The notes under the pieces were generated by a model. It did not search any database. It was not told the DNA's origin and saw nothing but the letters and a program-made list of their open reading frames with translations. A program made the position numbers and the translations under genes. From contig JABHDX010000009.1 in NCBI GenBank assembly GCA_018672815.1, positions 1 to 35,934 on the forward strand: a stretch of 35,934 nucleotides of DNA, in the 5' to 3' direction. Every line of letters begins with the position of its first letter. Positions within the stretch are counted from its first letter, which is position 1. This document shows, in pieces, positions 16,386-24,987 of this stretch. The DNA comes from Gammaproteobacteria bacterium (lineage in GTDB: Bacteria > Pseudomonadota > Gammaproteobacteria > UBA11654).

Positions 16386-16416
16386 AAAGGGCTCTTGTAA
16401 AAGAGCCCTTTTTTTT
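16386..16416 (+). terminator. Rho-independent terminator after the 73-aa protein gene
   Basis: A perfect 11-bp stem AAAGGGCTCTT (16386-16396) / AAGAGCCCTTT (16401-16411) is closed by a GTAA tetraloop (GNRA type in RNA) and followed by a T-run to 16416. It lies 46 nt after the stop codon. A weaker AT-rich inverted repeat (16351-16360 with 16368-16380) sits just upstream. Confidence 0.93.
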
Positions 16417-16457
16417 CTAAATTGGTTATAGTTCTAGTTCAATAGAGGTCAAATAGA

Positions 16458-17057
16458 GTGTTCAAAAATTTCTTAACTCAACTTACTAAAGTCACTGACT
16501 TCTTTATCATTATTGCAACAGTATTTGTAGTTCTTGCTTTTCTCACTCCGGCAGAGGTTTCAATTCAACCATCTATTAACATAGCTGAGCTGAGTCTTAA
16601 GAAAGCTATCAATGATAGGTCACAAATAAATTCAAAATTGGATTCATTAAGAGAGGAAGAAGTATTATTAAATAAAGAGTTCATGACATTGATCAATCAA
16701 CCAACAATGGCAATAGATACAGTGACTGGAGAAGCTACAGAAATAATTATAGACACCTCAACAGTGGAAGCTCAGATTACTCAAATTAAGCAGCAAATTG
16801 ATACATCTGTTATGAAACTACAAACACTCAATAATGATGTAATAAAATCGGAACAAGAAATCGAAGCTCTTGAGTTAAAAGCGCAATCATCTAAGTCGAT
16901 TAGTTGGTTGCAGCCGATACGAAAGAATACAATGATTCTGATTAATGCTGGCGGTGTTGATGGTTTGATTGCTGGATTTGCCTCTCTTATTTTTTGTTTG
17001 GTGTATAAAAGAAGAAGAGGTTGGTTTAGGAATGTGTTTGGTATTCGCCTAAAATAA
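16458..17057 (+). CDS. Membrane protein with periplasmic coiled coil (TM-coil-TM), unknown family
   Basis: This 199-aa protein was not recognised. TM1 spans about 15-30 (FFIIIATVFVVLAFL). Heptad-like coiled-coil segments rich in Glu, Gln, Lys and Leu occupy about 43-80 and 101-145, interrupted by a Thr-rich loop (MAIDTVTGEATEIIIDT). TM2 spans about 158-183, and the C-terminus is strongly basic (YKRRRGWFRN). The layout predicts cytoplasmic ends and a coiled coil on the periplasmic side, as in some envelope-spanning or polysaccharide chain-length-like proteins. GTG start, with GAGGT (16445-16449) 8 nt upstream. It follows the terminator of the 73-aa gene, so it is likely a separate transcript, though proximity raises the possibility of a functional pair. 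Confidence 0.7.
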   Translation: MFKNFLTQLTKVTDFFIIIATVFVVLAFLTPAEVSIQPSINIAELSLKKAINDRSQINSKLDSLREEEVLLNKEFMTLINQPTMAIDTVTGEATEIIIDTSTVEAQITQIKQQIDTSVMKLQTLNNDVIKSEQEIEALELKAQSSKSISWLQPIRKNTMILINAGGVDGLIAGFASLIFCLVYKRRRGWFRNVFGIRLK

Positions 17058-17116
17058 ATTTTAGTTCTTAAAAGTTTATAAAGTAATTTGTTCAAAAGAT
17101 ATAAAGGGTATTTTGT

Positions 17117-18019
17117 ATGAAAACACAAAGGTTTGGCGATATATCTGTCCAAAAGGTTTTAGATGGAGTGGAGAACTTTAAAGCTGTTGTAGCATTCCCA
17201 AATATTAATTTAGAAGTTTTTGAAGAGCACAAGAATTGGATTGAGCCTTTTTATAATTTTACTACCGAAACAATCCGAATAAGCATGCATTCTTATGTCA
17301 TCAGCACACCAGAAATAAATATTCTTGTTGATACTTGTATAGGCAATGATAAAAATAGAGTTGGTAATGGTCCTATATATAAGGCTAATGCGGATGTTTT
17401 GTCACATTGGAATTTAAGGGATAGTGCCTATCTTAAGAACTTGAGTGATATCAGGATACATCCAGAAGAAATAGATTATGTTATGTGCACTCACCTTCAT
17501 GCAGATCATGTTGGATGGAATACTAAACTAGATAATGGAAGGTGGGTGCCCACATTTCCGAATGCTAAATATTTATTTTCACCAGTGGAGCTGGCTAATA
17601 TTACAAAAGAAGCTAATAATCCATATGATCAATATGTAAAACTGATGTATGAAGACAGCATATTGCCAGTCATTCAATCAGGCCAATCTGTGTTAATTGA
17701 CAATAGTTTGGATCTGGGGAAAGGAATTAATTTATTGCCTACACCTGGCCATAGTCCTGGGCATTATTGTATAGAAATAGAATCAGCAAAGAGTAAAGGA
17801 ATTCTAACAGGAGATATATTACATAATCCCATACAGGTGAATTATCCAGAGTTATCCACTATATTTTGTGCTGATAAGATAAAATCTAATGAGCAAAGAA
17901 TAAAATTAGTTGATGACTTAACAGATACTGAAACCATTATTCTTGCTGCACATTTTGGAGGATCAACTGCTGGTAAAATAATTAGTAGTAAAGATTCAAG
18001 GGAGTTCTTTTTGATATGA
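17117..18019 (+). CDS. Metallo-beta-lactamase-fold hydrolase
   Basis: This 300-aa MBL-fold enzyme has a complete dinuclear metal site: THLHADH (His126, His128, Asp130, His131), His212 in TPGHSPGHY, Asp233 in LTGDILH and His279 in AAHFGG. The family includes lactonases, glyoxalase-II-like thioesterases and other hydrolases. The long N-terminal part before the metal motif (about 120 residues) and HVGWN after it resemble the lactonase/AHL-hydrolase-like group, but substrate is unassigned. No signal peptide is visible, so it is cytoplasmic. An AAAGGG ribosome binding site precedes the ATG. Its stop overlaps the thioesterase start by 4 nt (ATGA), so the two hydrolases are translationally coupled and probably act in sequence. 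Confidence 0.88.
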   Translation: MKTQRFGDISVQKVLDGVENFKAVVAFPNINLEVFEEHKNWIEPFYNFTTETIRISMHSYVISTPEINILVDTCIGNDKNRVGNGPIYKANADVLSHWNLRDSAYLKNLSDIRIHPEEIDYVMCTHLHADHVGWNTKLDNGRWVPTFPNAKYLFSPVELANITKEANNPYDQYVKLMYEDSILPVIQSGQSVLIDNSLDLGKGINLLPTPGHSPGHYCIEIESAKSKGILTGDILHNPIQVNYPELSTIFCADKIKSNEQRIKLVDDLTDTETIILAAHFGGSTAGKIISSKDSREFFLI

Positions 18020-18423
18020 GCAATCAAGATTATTCAGCTAATAATTGTTTTGTTTGTGGTCCCGATAATCCAATTGGTCTGAGAATTCAATTTCATATGC
18101 ATAATGATATTTGCCATGGTTCTTTTACACCATCAGAGAATCATATGGGCTATAAGAATGTTACGCATGGAGGTATTGTTTTTAGTTTACTTGATGATGT
18201 GATGGCAAATTGGCTATTTTTGCAGAATAAAGTTGCTCAAACGGCAAAATGTGACTTGAGGTATAGAAAGCCATTACCAATTAATACTAAAGTTAATCTT
18301 GAGGGTACATGTATCAAGCAAAAGGGAAAAGTTGCTTTTATGTATGGAAAGGTCATTTCAGACATCAATGACGAGTTGATTGCTGAAAGCCATGCAAAAT
18401 TTATGATTATTTCAGATCTTTAA
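18016..18423 (+). CDS. Hotdog-fold thioesterase (PaaI/YbgC-like)
   Basis: This 135-aa protein has the NNCFVCGPDNPIGLRIQF opening typical of small hotdog thioesterases, the core motif NVTHGGIVFSLLDDVMA with candidate catalytic Asp at LLDD, and a final strand with AESHAKFMI. It probably hydrolyses an acyl-CoA or acyl-ACP. It overlaps the MBL-fold hydrolase gene by 4 nt. Substrate cannot be predicted from sequence. Confidence 0.85.
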   Translation: MSNQDYSANNCFVCGPDNPIGLRIQFHMHNDICHGSFTPSENHMGYKNVTHGGIVFSLLDDVMANWLFLQNKVAQTAKCDLRYRKPLPINTKVNLEGTCIKQKGKVAFMYGKVISDINDELIAESHAKFMIISDL

Positions 18424-18483
18424 AGAATGTAACATTTTGTAACCAATTGAGATATGTCATAGTCTTTTCTTTAGCATTCATAG

Positions 18484-18512
18484 ACTGTTTATGAGAAATC
18501 TATATAAACAGT
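18484..18512. promoter_or_regulatory. Inverted repeat upstream of RND efflux genes (possible operator)
   Basis: ACTGTTTAT (18484-18492) and ATAAACAGT (18504-18512) form a perfect 9-bp inverted repeat with an 11-nt centre, 19 nt before the adaptor ATG. TetR-type repressors often control RND pumps through such dyads, but no regulator gene is in the window and a 9-bp repeat can arise by chance in this AT-rich DNA. Confidence 0.4.
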
Positions 18513-18531
18513 AAGAACGAATGATATATAT

Positions 18532-19650
18532 ATGATAAATCTAATAAAAAATCGTATTCTTGGATTGCAAAAATCAACCAAGTCAATGCTAATATTACTT
18601 AGCTTTACATGTATGGTGATCTTTTATCTAGCTGCTTCAAAACCGGAGGCAGAATTGCTTGTGATTGAAGAGAAGGTCTGGCCTGTTGCAGCACAGATAG
18701 TTAAACATGCTGATGTTCAACCTCAATTAAAATTATTCGGTGAAATCTTATCTTCAAGGAGAAGTGAGTTAAGAGCCTTTGTCGGTGGCCAAGTGATCCA
18801 AGTGAGCAATAGTTTTAAAGAAGGTGCGGTGGTCAAAGAAGGCGAACTACTTCTTGCCATTGATGATTTTGAGTATAGAAATGATGTCATCGAACAAAAG
18901 GCTAAGTTCGAGATATTAAAAAGAGATTTTGAGAGAGCAGAAGAGCTTTATAATCAAGGCAATATTTCAGAACAATTCAGGGACAATGCTTTGTTAGAAA
19001 AAACACAGCAAGAAATCGTCTTAGCTGAAGCTGAGAAAGACCTTAGAGACACAAAATTATATGCTCCTTATGATGGAGTAATTAATGATATTTCAGCTAG
19101 TCTTGGGAAACAGGTAAGTACTTTTAATGATAAAATTGCTGAAATTATTGATATTAAGAATCTCGAAGTTAGGTTCTCATTGTCCAAAGCACAATACGGA
19201 AGATTGCTGGAAGATGAGCTATCGGTCATAGGTAGGCCAGTATCAATTCAATGGTCTGCTGGTAAAAAAACAATACCTTTTAGAGCTATTGTTAGTCGAA
19301 TAGGTGCAGAAATAACATCCAACACAGGCGGAGTGGATGTTTTTGCAACTCTTTTACTCGATGATGATGACATTTCATTAATTCGGCCTGGGGCATTTGT
19401 CAGGCTTGGAGTTCCTGATAAAGTTTATAAATCAGTCATGGTTGTGCCCGATACATCGGTGTATGAAGATTCTTATGTATTTGTAATAAAACAATCACGT
19501 TTAGAAAAACGCTTCATTGAAATATTGGGTTACGATGGAAGCTATGCCCTGATTAAGGCTAAAGACTCATCGGAGATCAAGGATGGCGATCAACTAATCA
19601 CTAACCAACTCAGAGAAGCAGGCGAAGGAGTCAAAGTTAAAGTTTTATAA
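18532..19650 (+). CDS. RND efflux periplasmic adaptor subunit (HlyD/MFP family)
   Basis: This 372-aa membrane fusion protein has an N-terminal membrane anchor (about 18-36), a beta-barrel/lipoyl half (FVGGQVIQVSNSFKEGAVVKEGELLLAID), an alpha-hairpin (about 120-175, RDFERAEELYNQGNISEQFRDNAL), the second lipoyl half (LRDTKLYAPYDGVINDI) and C-terminal barrel domains. It bridges an inner-membrane RND pump to an outer-membrane TolC channel. No lipobox is apparent, so it is probably anchored by the transmembrane helix. The pump gene follows after 2 nt; no TolC-like gene is present here. The substrate of the system is unknown. Confidence 0.9.
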   Translation: MINLIKNRILGLQKSTKSMLILLSFTCMVIFYLAASKPEAELLVIEEKVWPVAAQIVKHADVQPQLKLFGEILSSRRSELRAFVGGQVIQVSNSFKEGAVVKEGELLLAIDDFEYRNDVIEQKAKFEILKRDFERAEELYNQGNISEQFRDNALLEKTQQEIVLAEAEKDLRDTKLYAPYDGVINDISASLGKQVSTFNDKIAEIIDIKNLEVRFSLSKAQYGRLLEDELSVIGRPVSIQWSAGKKTIPFRAIVSRIGAEITSNTGGVDVFATLLLDDDDISLIRPGAFVRLGVPDKVYKSVMVVPDTSVYEDSYVFVIKQSRLEKRFIEILGYDGSYALIKAKDSSEIKDGDQLITNQLREAGEGVKVKVL

Positions 19651-19652
19651 TA

Positions 19653-22600
19653 ATGTATAAGAACTACAGTCAAAAAAATAAGGTTTCATCAAATAAAGAT
19701 AAACATACACCTAGGATAGGAGTAATTGCTTTTTTTAGCGGGCATAAAGTTGCGGGCAATCTTTTAATGATATTAATGATACTTTTTGGGATATTTGGTC
19801 TCACACAACTCAAAAGACAATTAATGCCAGATTTTGGAATAGAGATTATTAGTATTAATATTCAATGGCCCGGAGCAAGCGCAGAAGATGTTGAGGAAAA
19901 TATTATCAATGCAATAGAACCAGAAGTCAGGTTTATCAATGGCGTTGATGATGTTGATGCATTTGCTTATGAAGGCAGAGGAAAAATTAGTGTAGGGTTT
20001 AATGATAGTACATCGATGTCAAAAGCTCTTACTGATGTTCAATCTGCTGTTGCTAGGATATCAACCTTTCCAAAAGATATTGAAAAGCCTGTTATCTCTC
20101 AAGTCATTCAAAGAGATGAAGTATGTCGTATTGATATTTCAGGTCCTTTTTCAAATAAAACACTTAAATATTTTGCAAGACAAATGCGTGATGACCTGAT
20201 CAATATGGGACTTTCTAGTGTTGAGTTTGAGGGCGCTAGAGATCAAGAAATCTGGATTGAAGTTCCATCCGATAATCTAAGAGAACTGGATCTTTCATTA
20301 GAGGATATTTCAAATAGACTGGCTGCTTCCAGTATAGATTTACCTTCAGGGAGCATCAATGCTGGTGGCACTTCTAGGCAAATAAGAAGTGAACAGCTGG
20401 CGAGAAGCCCTAATGAACTGAGAAAGATAGAGGTTCTGTCCAAATCATCAGGAGAAAAACTCTACTTAAAAGACATCGCTAATGTTTATGAAACATTTGA
20501 GGAAAATTCTGCATATCGAATCAATAGTAAGGGTCCTTCTATAGGCTTGGTGGTTTATAGAAATCAAGGTGCTGACTCATTGACTTCTCAACAGCGAGTT
20601 GAAGAATATATGGAGAGTATTAGTAGCAAGTACCCGCAGTCACTAGAAATTGTTCTTTATGATGTTTTTGCTGATTCAGTAAGACAGAGAATCAATATGC
20701 TTATTGATAATGGAGCGACAGGCTTAATTTTAGTACTGATTGTTTTGTTCTTTTTTCTCAATGGAAGAATTGCACTTTGGGTTGCTTTAGGGATTCCTGT
20801 AGCTTTTCTAGCAGCTCTTGGCGGAATGAATGCCATGGGGTTATCTCTGGATATGATTAGTATGTTTGCTCTTATTATGGGTATTGGCATTGTTGTGGAT
20901 GATGCAATCGTTGTGTCAGAGCATTCTACAACTCTACATCGTAGGGGTATGAACTATAAAGATGCTTCTAGAATTGGAGCACAAAGGATGTTCCCCCCTG
21001 TTCTAGCTGCTTGCCTTACGACGGTTGCCGCTTTTTTGCCCGTCCTCATGATAGGAAGTGATGTTGGTCAAATAATAGCGCCAGTACCCATCACTCTTTC
21101 TCTAATTATTATTGCAAGCCTTATTGAATGTTTCTTAATTCTTCCCATGCACCTTAGACATTCTATGAAGAAAATTACACAAACGGAACAAACAAAAATT
21201 AGGAAATTTGATATTTATTTCAATAAGTTTAGAGACGAACAAGTCTTGCCATTGGTTAGTAAAACTTATGCAACAAAAAAATTTACAGTAATAGCAACAA
21301 TTTGTTTATTTCTAATTTCAGTTAGTTTGTTATTCACTGGTCGAGTTAATTTTGAATTTTTTGATACTCCTGAGAGCGACACTATTCATGCTAATTTTTC
21401 ATTTTCACCAGGGACACCGGAAGATACTACTGAGTTGATGGTAAAAGAGCTTGGAAGAGCGGCTCTAGAGGCTGAAAAATTAACCACAAGTTTTATTGGT
21501 GAAGAGGTGGTCAAGTATGGCATTGGCAATATTGGTGCATCGGATACAGGCAGAGGCAATCTTCTTACCAACACAACTGGTTCACATATTGGATCTTATA
21601 CTGTTGAGCTGGTTTCCGGAGATAAAAGAGATGTTAGGAATATGGAGTTTATTAAGGCATGGGAAAGCGCAACAAAGCTAATGCCTGGTATTGAAAGCTT
21701 CATTGTATTTGAGGGCCAAACAGGAGGACCTCCAGGAAGAGATCTTGATATAAGACTTTCAAGTGATGATTTGCAAACGATGAAGCGTGCGGCATTAGTA
21801 CTTCGAAATGAGTTAAGAGCATTGCCTGGTTTGCTGGCTGTGGAAGATGATTTTCCTTTTGGCAAACAAGAAATTCTTTTGGAAATTACACCTGAGGGCG
21901 AAGCAATGGGGTTCACAGCAGAAAATGTTGCACGACAAGTACGTAATGCTTTTTCAGGCTCTATTGCTAAACGTTTTTCTCAAGATACAGAAGAAGTATT
22001 AGTTCGAGTGAAGCTTCCTACTGAGGAAACAAGTAATCAAACTATTCGAGACATATATTTACTTACTCCAGATAATAATAATGTATTACTTTCCGAAGTG
22101 GTTTTGTTAAAACAAAGACTTGGTTTTACAAAAATTAGAAAAGAAGGCGGGGTTAGAAAGGCTTCAGTCACTGCTGATGTAGATCCATCTATAACCACTA
22201 CCAATAAGGTACTGCAGTTGGTTAGGAAAAATATTGCCCCAAAATTAGAACAAGAGTTCAATGTTAAAGTGGAATTCAAAGGAAAGGCTGAGGAGCAATC
22301 CGAAGCTTTAGGTGATTTGACTCTAGCCTTAATTATCACGCTAGCCTCTATTTATATTATTCTAGCGTGGCTATTCTCAAGTTATACCACACCTTTGTTA
22401 ATTATGACTGTTGTGCCTTTTGGTTTAATTGGAGCAATTATTGGGCATTATATTTTAGGATTTAATCTCAGTATGTTTAGTCTAATGGCGTTTTTTGGAC
22501 TGACCGGTGTTTTGGTCAATGATTCTATAATTTTAGTTAAAACTATTAAAGAAGCTATAGCTGATGGCTATCAATTAAGCCAAGCAGTTGTTGAAGGTGT

Positions 22601-22853
22601 GAGAGAGCGATTGAGGCCTGTGATGTTAACCACTATTACAACGATTGTAGGGTTAATGCCAATTTTATTTGAACAAAGTTTGCAAGCTAGATTGGTCCAA
22701 CCTTTAGCCGTTACTTTTATTTTTGGAATGATATTTGTTCCCTATCTAGTGCTTATATTTATTCCTTCTATGATGGGCATTGCTGATGGATTAAAATTAA
22801 GAATCAGAAACCTAGCTAATATAATTGGATTTCATAAAGGCCAATACGAGTAG
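19653..22853 (+). CDS. RND-family efflux transporter permease (AcrB/MMPL-like HAE1 type)
   Basis: This 1066-aa pump has the full RND duplication: TM1 (about 38-55), periplasmic porter domains beginning with GASAEDVEENIINAIEPEV, TM2-6 with the proton-relay motif GIGIVVDDAIVVSEH in TM4, a second porter domain (about 560-860) and TM7-12. It includes SLMAFFGLTGVLVNDSIILV and GVRERLRPVMLTTITTIVGLMPILFE in the C-terminal half. It exports small amphiphilic compounds using the proton gradient, together with the adaptor upstream. Glycine-rich GGPPGRDLDIRL in the second porter domain is a normal family element. The start overlaps the adaptor region with no strong ribosome binding site, consistent with coupling. 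Confidence 0.93.
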   Translation: MYKNYSQKNKVSSNKDKHTPRIGVIAFFSGHKVAGNLLMILMILFGIFGLTQLKRQLMPDFGIEIISINIQWPGASAEDVEENIINAIEPEVRFINGVDDVDAFAYEGRGKISVGFNDSTSMSKALTDVQSAVARISTFPKDIEKPVISQVIQRDEVCRIDISGPFSNKTLKYFARQMRDDLINMGLSSVEFEGARDQEIWIEVPSDNLRELDLSLEDISNRLAASSIDLPSGSINAGGTSRQIRSEQLARSPNELRKIEVLSKSSGEKLYLKDIANVYETFEENSAYRINSKGPSIGLVVYRNQGADSLTSQQRVEEYMESISSKYPQSLEIVLYDVFADSVRQRINMLIDNGATGLILVLIVLFFFLNGRIALWVALGIPVAFLAALGGMNAMGLSLDMISMFALIMGIGIVVDDAIVVSEHSTTLHRRGMNYKDASRIGAQRMFPPVLAACLTTVAAFLPVLMIGSDVGQIIAPVPITLSLIIIASLIECFLILPMHLRHSMKKITQTEQTKIRKFDIYFNKFRDEQVLPLVSKTYATKKFTVIATICLFLISVSLLFTGRVNFEFFDTPESDTIHANFSFSPGTPEDTTELMVKELGRAALEAEKLTTSFIGEEVVKYGIGNIGASDTGRGNLLTNTTGSHIGSYTVELVSGDKRDVRNMEFIKAWESATKLMPGIESFIVFEGQTGGPPGRDLDIRLSSDDLQTMKRAALVLRNELRALPGLLAVEDDFPFGKQEILLEITPEGEAMGFTAENVARQVRNAFSGSIAKRFSQDTEEVLVRVKLPTEETSNQTIRDIYLLTPDNNNVLLSEVVLLKQRLGFTKIRKEGGVRKASVTADVDPSITTTNKVLQLVRKNIAPKLEQEFNVKVEFKGKAEEQSEALGDLTLALIITLASIYIILAWLFSSYTTPLLIMTVVPFGLIGAIIGHYILGFNLSMFSLMAFFGLTGVLVNDSIILVKTIKEAIADGYQLSQAVVEGVRERLRPVMLTTITTIVGLMPILFEQSLQARLVQPLAVTFIFGMIFVPYLVLIFIPSMMGIADGLKLRIRNLANIIGFHKGQYE

Positions 22854-22892
22854 CCAAAGTAGATACTGAACAGTAAAATAGAACTATATTTT

Positions 22893-23651
22893 ATGAGCTC
22901 TATCAAAAAACCATTAATTGGAATTGTTTGCTGTAAGCGCAAGCAAGACGGCCATTATTTTCATATGGTTGGAGAGAAATACATCAATGCTATTAATAAT
23001 CACTCAGGCTGCACTGGTGTTTTAGTTCCAATTGACCAGGAAGAAGATATTAATCTTTCTATTATAGAAAAGGTGGACGGTTTTTTATTAACAGGAAGCT
23101 TGTCGAATGTTCATCCCAAGATGTATCAAGAGAATCTCATTAATGCGGAGATGATGTTAGATGAGTCTAGAGATCAATTTGTTTTTTCAATGATTAGAAC
23201 AATTATAAAAAAACATATACCTCTCTTAGCGATATGCAGAGGTTTTCAAGAAATGAATGTAGCTTTTGGAGGAAAACTTTATCAGGATCTTGAGCTTGAA
23301 TCAAACCATACAGGACATGACTTTGATCGAAATCAATCGCATGATATTCAATATGGATTCAGTCACGAAGTGAAGCTATCAAATAATGGATTACTTCATA
23401 ATTTAACTGGACTTGATAAGGCAGAAGTGAATTCACTTCACACACAAGGAGTTAAACAATTAGGCGAAGGGCTTATGATTGAAGCGGTAAGCCATGAAGG
23501 CCTGGTAGAAGCCTTTACTGTCGAAGAAGCTGAGAGTTTTAACCTTTCTGTTCAATGGCATCCTGAATGGCAGCCTCATAATAGCTTTCTTTCTCAAGCA
23601 ATTTTTGATGCTTTTGGAGTAGCCTGTAGAGATTTTCAAAACCAATCATGA
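22893..23651 (+). CDS. puuD: Gamma-glutamyl-gamma-aminobutyrate hydrolase (PuuD-like, class I amidotransferase fold)
   Basis: This 252-aa peptidase C26 protein has nucleophile Cys115 in LLAICRGFQEMNVAFGG and the dyad His223/Glu225 in QWHPEW, giving a full triad. DGFLLTGSLSNVHP (62-75) and NSLHTQG (180-186) are further PuuD features. It releases GABA from gamma-glutamyl-GABA, the last step of the gamma-glutamylated putrescine pathway in the cytoplasm. First gene of a seven-gene polyamine operon. Its stop overlaps the puuA start by 4 nt (ATGA at 23648-23651). Length and context make this assignment safer than for other class I amidotransferase-like proteins. Confidence 0.9.
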   Translation: MSSIKKPLIGIVCCKRKQDGHYFHMVGEKYINAINNHSGCTGVLVPIDQEEDINLSIIEKVDGFLLTGSLSNVHPKMYQENLINAEMMLDESRDQFVFSMIRTIIKKHIPLLAICRGFQEMNVAFGGKLYQDLELESNHTGHDFDRNQSHDIQYGFSHEVKLSNNGLLHNLTGLDKAEVNSLHTQGVKQLGEGLMIEAVSHEGLVEAFTVEEAESFNLSVQWHPEWQPHNSFLSQAIFDAFGVACRDFQNQS

Positions 23652-24985
23652 AAGATAAAGAGTTATCCAGTTGGTTTAATGAGTATTCTATCCAGGAAGT
23701 GGAGGTTATCGTTCCCGATATGGCAGGAATTGCTAGAGGCAAAATGCTGCCTGCTGAAAAATTTATAAAACAATCTGAAATGCGTTTGCCTGAATCTGTT
23801 TTTATCCAAACTGTCACAGGCGAGTTTATCAATGAGCCGGTCATTAATCCTGCAGACAGGGATATAATAGTTAGGCCAGATCTAAACACACTTAGAAGAT
23901 TACCTTGGGCTAAAGAAGCAGCGGCATCTGTGATTAATGATTGTTTTTATGAAGATGGATCTGCTGTGAATATTTCACCAAGACAGGTGTTAAAAAATGT
24001 ACTGCAAGCCTATAAAGATAAAAATATGGTTCCAGTTGTTGCCCCAGAACTTGAGTTTTATCTAGTCAAAAGAAATACAGAGCCCAATATGGAGGTTGAA
24101 CCTCCCATTGGTCGTTCGGGTAGGCAAGAAACCGTTCGTCAGCCATTTAGTATAGATGCGTTGGATGAGTTTGAACCAGTTATTGATGAGATTCATCGAT
24201 ATGCTGAGGCAATGAATATCAAGATTGATACTTTAGAGCATGAAATGGGAACAGCCCAATTGGAGATCAATTTTGAGCATGGAGATCCACTCTATATATG
24301 CGATCAAGTTTTGATGTTCAAAAGAATCGTTAAAGAGGCAGCAATGCGTCATAATATTTATGCTACCTTTATGTCCAAGCCTATGCAGTTTGAGCCCGGG
24401 AGTGCGATGCATTGGCATATATCAGTTGTAAATAAAGAAAGTGGTGAGAATGTGTTTAATGATGAAAAAGATCAGGAAACTGATTTATTTAAACACTTCA
24501 TTGGTGGATTACAAAAATACATTCCAGAATCCATCGTGTTTAATGCACCTTATGTAAACTCATACCGACGATTTACAAGATGGCAAAATGCACCGATTAA
24601 TCTTTATTGGGGTTATGATAATAGAACAACAGGTCTGAGAGTTCCTTCTTCCTCTCCTGCTAATAGACGTATCGAAAATAGAATTGGCGGAGCAGACGTT
24701 AATCCATATTTATCCATTGCAGCTTCTTTAGCATGTGGTTTTTTAGGAATGAAAGAAAAGATAGAGCCAAGCATGCCTGAGGATTCAAATGCTTATAACT
24801 TACCTTTTAAATTGCCCCAGAATTTATCATCAGCTACTGATATGCTAGAACAAAGCGAGGCTATGCAGATGCTGATGGGTGACCGTTTTTTACAAGTTTA
24901 TATAGCTATAAAAAGATATGAATACAATAAGTATTTCGAAGTGATTAGTCCTTGGGAGCGAGAATATTTACTATTGAGTGTATAG
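23648..24985 (+). CDS. puuA: Glutamine synthetase family, gamma-glutamylputrescine synthetase (PuuA-like)
   Basis: This 445-aa ATP-grasp-like glutamine synthetase homologue has metal and substrate residues in PELEFYL (Glu134, Glu136), the GTAQLEINFEHGDPL block (Glu206, Glu210 region), GSAMHWHIS (His255/His257) and NRRIENRIGGADVNPY with Arg340/341/345. The regulatory adenylylation-loop Tyr region of true GlnA is not evident, and the PuuD neighbour fits a polyamine role. Expected reaction: ATP-dependent attachment of glutamate's gamma-carboxyl to putrescine, or to a related diamine such as 1,3-diaminopropane. The specific amine cannot be read from sequence. Confidence 0.88.
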   Translation: MKDKELSSWFNEYSIQEVEVIVPDMAGIARGKMLPAEKFIKQSEMRLPESVFIQTVTGEFINEPVINPADRDIIVRPDLNTLRRLPWAKEAAASVINDCFYEDGSAVNISPRQVLKNVLQAYKDKNMVPVVAPELEFYLVKRNTEPNMEVEPPIGRSGRQETVRQPFSIDALDEFEPVIDEIHRYAEAMNIKIDTLEHEMGTAQLEINFEHGDPLYICDQVLMFKRIVKEAAMRHNIYATFMSKPMQFEPGSAMHWHISVVNKESGENVFNDEKDQETDLFKHFIGGLQKYIPESIVFNAPYVNSYRRFTRWQNAPINLYWGYDNRTTGLRVPSSSPANRRIENRIGGADVNPYLSIAASLACGFLGMKEKIEPSMPEDSNAYNLPFKLPQNLSSATDMLEQSEAMQMLMGDRFLQVYIAIKRYEYNKYFEVISPWEREYLLLSV

Positions 24986-24987
24986 GT

